A stretch of DNA of 64,000 nt, taken from assembly GCA_020634815.1 (NCBI GenBank), contig JACKBA010000033.1, forward strand, positions 5,808-69,807, in the 5' to 3' direction. Source of the stretch: Caldilineaceae bacterium. Its GTDB lineage: Bacteria > Chloroflexota > Anaerolineae > Caldilineales > Caldilineaceae. Made by a program: the position numbers and the translations under genes. Below the pieces are notes generated by a model. That model worked only from the letters and a program-made list of their open reading frames with translations. It was not told the DNA's origin and did not search any database. Positions within the stretch are counted from its first letter, which is position 1. The number at the start of each line of letters is the position of its first letter. This document shows, in pieces, positions 7,065 through 14,111 of the stretch.

Positions 7065-9058
7065 TGGTTCGATCCTTCCTCCGGTGGATTGCGCACCCAC
7101 CAGGCCTTGCTGCCGGCAATCTGGAAGCCGGCGCGCAGGTGGTTTTTTTGGCTGGCGCTGCCCGGCAGGCACTGGCTGACCAACAGGTCGCACCCGGCGC
7201 GCGCCGCGTCGGCGATGCGCCGGTGGAGCAGGGCAGTCTGGCAGCCGCGCTTGCGCATTCCCGGCACGGTCAGCCCGTTCGCCATGGAGCCGACGCCGTT
7301 CGCGACGTGCAGAATGCCAAGCGCAGCGGGCGTTCCACCCACAAATGCCAGGTAGCAGGTGAAGCGCGGGCGCCCGATGAGCACGCGCACGGCCTCGCTC
7401 CCACCCCACACCTGGTCGTAGGCGTAGGCAAAGGCGTCTGCATCGTCCGGCTCGACCACACGAATTGTAATGCCTGGCGGCGGCTCCGGACAATCGGTGG
7501 TCGGCGTGCCGTAGAGCAGGTGCTGAAACGCACCGTGATAGAAACCATGACGCACCAGCGCCGGGAACACATTCGGTTCGACCCAATAGGGCGGGATACT
7601 GTACGGGCTGAGATCGAAGACCGGGCTGGCGCCGTGCACCTGATAGAAGTCGACGATGCCGCGAATCTGGTCGCGATCCTCCACCGTCAGGCCAAAGACG
7701 CGGTTGTAGAGTTGCGCTGGAATCGTGCGGCAGAGCAGGGCTGTGGCGTTGCCAAATGACCGTATCGCAATGCCGAGAGGATTGCCGGGCAGATCGGCCA
7801 TTGCATCCATCCAGTCGGCCATACATTGAAGTTCGGCGTCCACCATGCGGGCGACAAGGTCGGTCGTTGGCAGCGCAGAGCCGGCAGACGCGGGCGCAGC
7901 GCCAGCTCGGTCCTCCGTGCGGGCGACGAGCGCGGGACGTGGCGGCGGGCCGGCAGCAGTCGTGGCGTCACTCATCGGCGCGGCCGGTGTGCGTGCCAGG
8001 TCGCCGACCGGTTCGGAAGGTGCCGAGTCGAGGATTGGCGGCGTCTCCTGTTGCCTCTCTTCAGCGGCGATGGCCGTCGCAATCGTCCCGTCCTCTGCGT
8101 AGTTGCCTGTCAGGTAGATCAGCGCCTGGCGGAGGTCCTCGCCGTCGTCATCGTTCGACCAGATGTTGTCGCAATAGAGCGCGATGTCCTCCAGGATGCG
8201 TTCGTAGCGGAAGTAGGCAAGGGCGACAGAATCGATCTCGACCGGGCCGTAGCCGCTGTAGAAGCGATCGACCTCCTCGGCGGGGAAGCACCCGGCAAAG
8301 CCCTGCGCGCCGCCGATGAACATGAGGTCGCGCTCCTTGGGCGCCAGGGTCGGGTTGTCCCAGTCGACGATGAAGAGATCGCCGCCGGCCGTGATGTGGA
8401 GGTTGCCGGCGTGCAGGTCGGTGTGACAGAGCACCAGATCGCGTGGCTGCGCTTGCATGGATTCGGCATGGCGGGCCGACCGCTCGACCAGATCCAGCGT
8501 CGCGTCGTGATGCTCGCGCAAGAACGCAGCCAGCTCGGCGGCCAGCGGGTCGGCGAATGAATCTGTGGCGGCGCGGTGCAGTGCCTGGCGCACGGCGTCA
8601 CGCCAGCGCGCCGTGTAGGCGATGCGCGGCAGGCGGTTCAGCAGGTTCGACGGCAGTATCATCGTGTGCAGCCGCTGTACGGCGCGGCCAAAGGTCCTCC
8701 ATTGGGCGTGGGAGAGTTCGACCGAATAGGCGTCGCTGCCCGCCACGAACGGGTAGACGATGACGGCGCGATCGTCGAATTGGGTGAAATGCGCGCCGTC
8801 CCGTGAGGCGCGCGGCGTAATGACCTCGGTCACACCGTGGCTGCGGAGAAAGGCCGGCACCGCTACCGACAGTTCATCGAAATTGCCGGCGCGCAGCTTG
8901 ACGAAGTAGGCCGTGCCGTCACGCGTGGACGCACGATAGACGGCCGTATCCGCATCGGCGCCCAGCGGCAGGAAGTCGATGGTGACGACGGGCACGCTAT
9001 AGGCGGTACGCAGGTGGGTGATGAGTCGCTCTTCGTCGAGGTCAGGCTTTTCGAGCAT
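7061..9058 (-). CDS. APH(9)-like aminocyclitol kinase fused to a GNAT acetyltransferase
   Basis: A 665-residue two-domain protein. Residues 1-325 form an aminoglycoside-phosphotransferase fold closest, from memory, to spectinomycin kinase APH(9)-Ia: a YFVKLRAG Lys strand, the catalytic loop LCHTDLHAGN (Asp214), metal-binding DWD (232-234) followed by LAPKERDLMFIGG, and later FRYERILEDIALY. Residues 330-400 are an Ala/Pro-rich linker. Residues 405-655 form a GNAT-like domain with an acetyl-CoA loop near VPGMRKRGCQTAL (598-610; the last position is Gln rather than the usual Gly or Ala). The kinase would phosphorylate a hydroxyl and the GNAT domain could acetylate an amine of a small molecule. 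It lies 14 bp after the ANT(6)-like gene. Actual substrates are unknown. Confidence 0.8.
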   Translation of the reverse strand: MLEKPDLDEERLITHLRTAYSVPVVTIDFLPLGADADTAVYRASTRDGTAYFVKLRAGNFDELSVAVPAFLRSHGVTEVITPRASRDGAHFTQFDDRAVIVYPFVAGSDAYSVELSHAQWRTFGRAVQRLHTMILPSNLLNRLPRIAYTARWRDAVRQALHRAATDSFADPLAAELAAFLREHHDATLDLVERSARHAESMQAQPRDLVLCHTDLHAGNLHITAGGDLFIVDWDNPTLAPKERDLMFIGGAQGFAGCFPAEEVDRFYSGYGPVEIDSVALAYFRYERILEDIALYCDNIWSNDDDGEDLRQALIYLTGNYAEDGTIATAIAAEERQQETPPILDSAPSEPVGDLARTPAAPMSDATTAAGPPPRPALVARTEDRAGAAPASAGSALPTTDLVARMVDAELQCMADWMDAMADLPGNPLGIAIRSFGNATALLCRTIPAQLYNRVFGLTVEDRDQIRGIVDFYQVHGASPVFDLSPYSIPPYWVEPNVFPALVRHGFYHGAFQHLLYGTPTTDCPEPPPGITIRVVEPDDADAFAYAYDQVWGGSEAVRVLIGRPRFTCYLAFVGGTPAALGILHVANGVGSMANGLTVPGMRKRGCQTALLHRRIADAARAGCDLLVSQCLPGSASQKNHLRAGFQIAGSKAWWVRNPPEEGSNQ

Positions 9059-9072
9059 CCCGCTTCACTTTC

Positions 9073-9954
9073 TCAATAAATGGTTGCGGCATCCTTGGGC
9101 AGTGTGCGCACGTGCGCCAGATGCGTGCTGACCCGCTCGTCGTCGCCGTGCGGGTAGGAGTAGCCGAAGTGATCCGCCACGGCCAGCGCCACGGCGCGAA
9201 AGAGATCACACATGGTGAAGAGCGCTTCCCACGTGGCGTCGATGTCGGCGCCGGCGTAGGTCGCCAGCAGTTGCTGCCACAGCGCCGGCTCCAGGTAGCG
9301 CGGGAAGTACTTGCCCAGCTTGCCGGGGCTGGCCGTGAAGCCGGTCTTGACGCCGATGTACCAGGTCAGCATGAGCATCAACTGGCTGCGCACTACCTCG
9401 TCCTGCATCGTCTTGGCGTAGATGATCTCGCCACGCCACAGCCCCTTGCCCACGTAGGTCGCCACCCACCAGAACTCGTTGCAGCAGTCGTCGAACTGTT
9501 TGGCGGTCGGCGGCTTGGGTAGATAATCGCCGGTGTGGGGCGGGTCAAAGGGGGCGACGATACCGTCCTTGTCGAGCAGCAGCACGCTCAGGCTATCGCG
9601 TGCCATCTCGCCCACTTTTGCCACAGGATAGAGGGTCAGGTCGATGCGGTTGCCGTCGGCGAACTGCATGAGATAGCCAAAGCTGCCCCCCTCCGGCGCG
9701 GTATCGCCCATGGCATCGGGCAATTGGACGATCATCTGCGGGCCGAAGCGTGCAATCCACGGCCGGTTGTTGGCAAAGGGCGCGACGTCGGTCACCAGGT
9801 AGACGATGTCGAAATCCTGGAAAGGGTCGCGCGGCGCGTCGGGATTCGTGCGCGAGCCGTTCATGATCACGGCGCGAACGCGCTCGTCGGCGCGCGCCGT
9901 GTCGAGGATGAGGTCGAGCATTGCCTGCTCGCTGCGCTGTGGTGGATTTGTCAT
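9073..9954 (-). CDS. Aminoglycoside 6-adenylyltransferase (ANT(6)/AadK-like)
   Basis: A 293-residue protein starting at ATG 9954, where the family's RSEQ-like N-terminus begins. Nucleotidyltransferase motifs are intact: GSR (33-35), FQDFD with Asp47 and Asp49, and a third Asp105 in RIDLTLYP. Further family blocks are DDCCNEFWWV (155-164), a helical KGLWRGEI segment and LFRAVA. ANT(6) enzymes transfer AMP to streptomycin O-6. Length and motif order match AadK/AadE. The open frame upstream of the ATG overlaps the parA end and is not used. It sits 19 bp after parA and 14 bp before the APH-GNAT gene, so these are almost certainly one operon. Confidence 0.88.
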   Translation of the reverse strand: MTNPPQRSEQAMLDLILDTARADERVRAVIMNGSRTNPDAPRDPFQDFDIVYLVTDVAPFANNRPWIARFGPQMIVQLPDAMGDTAPEGGSFGYLMQFADGNRIDLTLYPVAKVGEMARDSLSVLLLDKDGIVAPFDPPHTGDYLPKPPTAKQFDDCCNEFWWVATYVGKGLWRGEIIYAKTMQDEVVRSQLMLMLTWYIGVKTGFTASPGKLGKYFPRYLEPALWQQLLATYAGADIDATWEALFTMCDLFRAVALAVADHFGYSYPHGDDERVSTHLAHVRTLPKDAATIY

Positions 9955-9973
9955 AATCTCGGCATGCTTCTGG

Positions 9974-10720
9974 TTACGGCGCGATGGCCGCGTGGAGTTC
10001 CTGCCAGAGTTGCTCGTAGGCGGCCGCGGCGGGCGACGAGGCTGCAAAGACGCCGACGGGCGCGCGATAGACGCCCATCTGCTCGACGTGCGACAGGTAG
10101 GGGATGGCGGCGTCGAGGACATGTTCGTAATCGCCGCGCGCCTGGGCGATCAGCTCACGGTGCATCTTCTTGCGGCCGTCGACCATGGAGAAGAAGGCGT
10201 AGACGCGGCTGTTCTTGTATCCGTTAGCCGCCAGGAAGTCGAGCAACTGCCGGTGCGCCATGAGCGAGAGCGTCGTCGGGATGAGCGGAACGACGATGAC
10301 GTCGGCCGCGGCAAAGACATTCTCGGCCAGCAGGTTGATCGTCGGAGGGCAGTCAAGCAGGATGTGGTCGTACTCGCCACGCAGCGGTTCGAGTGTCTTG
10401 GTCAGGCGCGCCGTGGGGTTCTTCTTCTCGGCATAGGCCACGTCGAGATTGCGGTGTGAGAAGTCGGCCGGCAGCAGGTCGAGCGAGTCGAAGTCCGTGC
10501 TCTTGATGCTGTCGCCCAGTTGCTTGCTCTTCTTGGTCAGCCCGCGCGCCTTGCGCTTGATGCCCGGCCGCACGCGGAAATAGAAGGTCGACGACCCCTG
10601 CGCGTCGAGGTCGCAGAGCAGCGTCAGCGCGCCGCTCTGTGCGGCCAGGTAGGCCAGGTTGACGGCGGCCGCAGTCTTGCCCACGCCGCCCTTGTTGCTG
10701 TAGATGGCTATCGTCGTCAT
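9974..10720 (-). CDS. ParA/Soj-family ATPase (orphan)
   Basis: A 248-residue P-loop ATPase with the deviant Walker A NKGGVGKT (9-16), the LLCDLDAQGSS switch region near 34-44 and the DHILLDCPPTINLL Walker B region. The start ATG 10720 is preceded by AAGAGGGTGAC, a good ribosome-binding site. ParA proteins dimerise on ATP and position DNA or other cargo with a partner such as ParB. No parB or obvious parS-like cluster is present next to it; the next genes are the ANT(6)-like and APH-GNAT genes. It may be a chromosomal positioning ATPase, or a relic of a plasmid that brought the resistance-family genes. Confidence 0.85.
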   Translation of the reverse strand: MTTIAIYSNKGGVGKTAAAVNLAYLAAQSGALTLLCDLDAQGSSTFYFRVRPGIKRKARGLTKKSKQLGDSIKSTDFDSLDLLPADFSHRNLDVAYAEKKNPTARLTKTLEPLRGEYDHILLDCPPTINLLAENVFAAADVIVVPLIPTTLSLMAHRQLLDFLAANGYKNSRVYAFFSMVDGRKKMHRELIAQARGDYEHVLDAAIPYLSHVEQMGVYRAPVGVFAASSPAAAAYEQLWQELHAAIAP

Positions 10721-10774
10721 GTCACCCTCTTGTTGCTGTGCCGTTACTCCGGGTGTGAGGCTGCTCAAAAGCCT

Positions 10775-10811
10775 ACCACAAAGCCACAAAGAGCACGAAG
10801 CGGCACAAAGG
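10775..10811. repeat. Dispersed CACAAAG-type intergenic repeat
   Basis: The sequence repeats the word CACAAAG/CACGAAG several times just upstream of parA. Related AAAG-rich words occur in other gaps of the window (30781-30818, 44172-44365, 48117-48195). They belong to a degenerate, non-coding intergenic repeat family and generate spurious short ORFs on the opposite strand. Confidence 0.55.
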
Positions 10812-10821
10812 CCTGCCGAGG

Positions 10822-11670
10822 TCAGTTGCCGATAAACGGGAGATGGGTCTGGTAGACGTAGCTGTCGGCGTCTATCCACTGCCAGCGCCAGTCCTTGACC
10901 TGCGCCCGGTGTTGCGCGCCGGCGCCGCTCTCGCCCGGATAGATGCTGATGACCTCCAACTGCACGCCGGCCGAGATAGCCGCGCCCCACGTGTCGGACT
11001 TGGGGATGGCGACAAACTGGCTCGGGAAACGCCGGCCATCGATGGCAAAGCCCGTCGCCTGGCGCTGGAAATCCAGGATCAACTGCAACTGGTGCCACGC
11101 CGTGTCGGGCTGCAACTGGCCGACGGGCTGCCAGTGTTCGTCGCTGCTATCCGTCCAGCAGCGCATCTCGCCAAAGCGTTCCCACGGGTTCAGCCCCCAC
11201 TGGAAGGCCAGCCCATAATCCAGCCGCGTCGTGACGCCATCCCAGATAAAGAGCCCGCCTTCGAAGGTCTGCGCGTTCTCGTCGCTGTTGCCGATCGCCG
11301 GCAGATAGGGCAGGCGGAACGCGCATTCAAACAGGTGCGTGAAGTCAAATGCGCTGCTATCGCGGATGCGGCGATAGGTGATATTATGCGCCATGATCCG
11401 CCGCCGCAGGATGTTGGCGCGCAACTCGCTGGCGGTGCCGTCGTGCACGGTCGCGATATCGTCGATGGTCACCGGCGCCTCGCCCGGCGCGGCGTACGTA
11501 CCATCACCCAGCACGACCGTCCAGCCTGACAGGTCGGCGCCGCTCTCATCGCGTGGCGGGTCGGCGACAAGCAAGTCGAACTGCAACCGGCGTGCGGGCA
11601 CCAACAAGTGGCCCATCGCGCCGGCGCCGGCCAGTTTCAGAAAGTCGCGGCGAGAAGTGTACGGCAGCAT
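10822..11670 (-). CDS. Tat-exported protein of unknown function
   Basis: A 282-residue protein with a twin-arginine signal: SRRDFLKLAGAGAMG at residues 6-20, followed by a short hydrophobic stretch. The mature part is rich in Trp and beta-strand-like segments (SGWTVVLGDGTY, EGGLFIWDGVTTRLDYGL), suggesting a beta-sandwich such as a concanavalin-like or carbohydrate-binding fold, but no catalytic motif is recognised. The C-terminus reads THLPFIGN, resembling the LYLPxIxR tails of other exported proteins here. It is separated from parA by about 100 bp containing a repeat and is probably an independent unit. Confidence 0.65.
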   Translation of the reverse strand: MLPYTSRRDFLKLAGAGAMGHLLVPARRLQFDLLVADPPRDESGADLSGWTVVLGDGTYAAPGEAPVTIDDIATVHDGTASELRANILRRRIMAHNITYRRIRDSSAFDFTHLFECAFRLPYLPAIGNSDENAQTFEGGLFIWDGVTTRLDYGLAFQWGLNPWERFGEMRCWTDSSDEHWQPVGQLQPDTAWHQLQLILDFQRQATGFAIDGRRFPSQFVAIPKSDTWGAAISAGVQLEVISIYPGESGAGAQHRAQVKDWRWQWIDADSYVYQTHLPFIGN

Positions 11671-11831
11671 GTGGCACCATCATCCAGCCCCGCACTCCAG
11701 GCGAACGAACACCACAATGACTGACGGCATGACCCAACGACCATGGATGAAACGAGGACGTGGACAGCGCTATGGTAACACGACGCACCGCGGATTGGGA
11801 AGCATGGTTTGGCGGGAGGTGCGCGCCGGCA

Positions 11832-14111
11832 TCACGGCTCGACAAGCGCCCGGATCGTCTCCCACTCCTGGCGGGCGCCGGCGGTAAAGGCGGCATGGTA
11901 GTCGGGCGTGCCGAGCATGCCGAGCAACTCCTGGTGCAGCTTGTCGTGATCGGCCTGGTCGACCGGCTGGATGGCAAAGCCCGACGCGTGCCGCAGCCCT
12001 TCGGCACAGCCAAAGAGACGCACCGCCCGCGTTGAGTCGCGACGGGCAAAGACGTCCGCCAGCTTTTCCAGCGCCGGCGCTACGACCTGCGCGCTCTCCG
12101 CCCGCAGGCCGGCGTCCAGGCTCCGGCGCAGATAGCGTTCCGCTGCGGCGAGGTTGCCTTCGTGCAGACACACCTGCGCCTGGTTGATCTGCGCCACAGC
12201 CACAAAGAAGGGATCGCCGGCGATCTCCAGGTGAGCCAGACTTTCGGCATAACGCCGGCCGGCCGTGACGTAGTCGTTTTCTGTGCGGGCGATCTCGCCC
12301 AGGTTCATGAGCGTGAGCCCGGCCAGCCAGCGGTCGTCGATGGCCAGCGCGTGCGCCAGGCTCTGCTCGGAAAAGGCACGCGCCGCGGCGAGATCGTCGC
12401 GGTTGGCGGCATCGGCCCCAAGGCCGTCGAGGGCGTAGGCCAGGTCGGCGCGGTTGCCGGCGCGTTCGGCGTGTTCCAGTGCGGCCGTATAGCACCCACG
12501 GGCCTGGTCAAAGTCACCCAGGTAGAAGGCCAGCGTCGCCTGGCAGTTGAGCAGTCGTGCCCACAGATGATCGTCGAGATCCTGCGCCGCAAGTGCCGCA
12601 CGCAACAGCGTCAGCCGGCGCATGGTTTCGGCCAGGTGGTTGCGCGTCACCCAGAAATGGGAGAGCGCGGCCGCCAGCCGCACCGCCGCAACGGGCCGGT
12701 GCGCCGCCAGGGCAAAGTCCAGCGCGCCGAAGAGATTGGGTAGATTTGCCTCGAGGCGGTGCAGCCAGTCGAGCTGGGTCGCACTGTGCAACTGCGGCTC
12801 GGCGCGCTCGGCCAGCGCGACGAGATAGGCCAGCCGCTGCTCCTCCACGCCCTCCGTCTCGCCCGCCGCGGCCAGTTGCCGCCGCGCATAGTCGCGCAAG
12901 GTCTCCAGTTGCACGATGCGCCGCTCGCCGCCGGCCGGCTCCATGCGGATCAGGCTCTTGTGCACCAGTGCCTGCACCGTCCCCAGATCAAAGCCGAGCA
13001 TGTCGACCGCGGCCAGGTCGCAGCCGCCCGCAAAGCCGCCCAGCGCGCGAAAGAGTCCCTGCTCCGCCGGCGGCAGCAGGCTGTAGCTGCGGTGGATTGC
13101 GTTGGTCAACGTGCGCTGCTCCGGCGGGAGATCGGAGGCGCCACCTTGCAGCATGTCGAGGCGGCGGTCGTTCAGGCGCGCCAATAGCGCAGCCGGGCTC
13201 AGCAGTTCGCTCTGCGCGGCAATCAGCTCGATTGCCAGGGGCAGGCCGTCCAGCTTGCGGCAGATTGCCTCGATGGTGTCGAGATCGTCGCCGGCAAAAG
13301 CAAGGGTTGGGTCGGCGGCGCGTGACCGTTCCACGAAGAGCGCGCACGCGGGCGCCAGACCCAGCGGCGGCACCGGATAGACCTGCTCGGCGCGCAGGCG
13401 CAGACGCTCGCGGCTCGTCACCAGCACGCGCACCAGCGGGCAGCCGGCCAGCAGCTCAGCCACGAGCGTTGCGGCCGCGGTGACCTGCTCAAAGTTGTCG
13501 AGAGCGAGGAGCACTTCCTTGTCGCGCAGAAACGCGGCCAGCCGCTGGTCCGCGGCCAGAGGCGTCTCCGGGATGCCGAGGGCAGCGGCGATGGTCGCGG
13601 CTACGAGTTCGGGCTGTTCGACCGTCTCCAGCGCGACAAAGCGCGCGCCGTCGCGATGCAGCGACTGCAGGGCGTGCGCGGCGGCAAGCGCCAGGCTGGT
13701 CTTGCCGATGCCCGGCGGCCCGGTCAGCGTCATCAGCCGGCCCGGATGCACCATCAGCCGCCGGCAGATCCAGTCGACGTCATCGCGACGCCCGATCAAC
13801 TCAACCGGCAACTGGGGGAGCGTGCTCCCGGCCGCGTGTGCAGGCGCCGCTGACGAGACGTCCAGTGCAGCCGGGCCGCCGGCCAGTTCCAAAAGCCGCG
13901 CTGCCAGGTTGGGTTCGTTCTCCAGCCGCAGTGCGGCGACGAAGCGCTGGGACACGGCGGCCGGATCGGGGCGGCGCTTGCCGCTCTCCAGCGTGCTGAT
14001 AAAGGAGACGCTGTAGCCGGCGGCTGCGCCCAGGTCGCTCTGGGTCAGACCGGCGCGCTTGCGCAGAAAGCGGAGAAAATCGCCAAAGGTGGTGGGCGCC
14101 GACGTCGTCAT
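11832..14111 (-). CDS. XRE-HTH / NB-ARC-like ATPase / TPR regulator
   Basis: A 759-residue regulator. Residues 8-65 are an XRE helix-turn-helix (FGDFLRFLRKRAGLTQSDLG, then SFISTLESGKRRP). A STAND-type NTPase follows: an IGRRDDV entry motif near 106, Walker A GPPGIGKT (131-138), Walker B LLALDNFEQV and the LVTSRERLRLRAEQVYPVPPL sensor region. The C-terminal half is a chain of TPR-like helices. ATG 14111 is chosen because its ATGA overlaps the stop of the next gene upstream; the open frame beyond is its shadow. No separate output domain is present, so DNA binding by the HTH is the likely output, with the TPR part sensing a ligand or partner. It is a paralogue of the upstream gene. Confidence 0.8.
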   Translation of the reverse strand: MTTSAPTTFGDFLRFLRKRAGLTQSDLGAAAGYSVSFISTLESGKRRPDPAAVSQRFVAALRLENEPNLAARLLELAGGPAALDVSSAAPAHAAGSTLPQLPVELIGRRDDVDWICRRLMVHPGRLMTLTGPPGIGKTSLALAAAHALQSLHRDGARFVALETVEQPELVAATIAAALGIPETPLAADQRLAAFLRDKEVLLALDNFEQVTAAATLVAELLAGCPLVRVLVTSRERLRLRAEQVYPVPPLGLAPACALFVERSRAADPTLAFAGDDLDTIEAICRKLDGLPLAIELIAAQSELLSPAALLARLNDRRLDMLQGGASDLPPEQRTLTNAIHRSYSLLPPAEQGLFRALGGFAGGCDLAAVDMLGFDLGTVQALVHKSLIRMEPAGGERRIVQLETLRDYARRQLAAAGETEGVEEQRLAYLVALAERAEPQLHSATQLDWLHRLEANLPNLFGALDFALAAHRPVAAVRLAAALSHFWVTRNHLAETMRRLTLLRAALAAQDLDDHLWARLLNCQATLAFYLGDFDQARGCYTAALEHAERAGNRADLAYALDGLGADAANRDDLAAARAFSEQSLAHALAIDDRWLAGLTLMNLGEIARTENDYVTAGRRYAESLAHLEIAGDPFFVAVAQINQAQVCLHEGNLAAAERYLRRSLDAGLRAESAQVVAPALEKLADVFARRDSTRAVRLFGCAEGLRHASGFAIQPVDQADHDKLHQELLGMLGTPDYHAAFTAGARQEWETIRALVEP

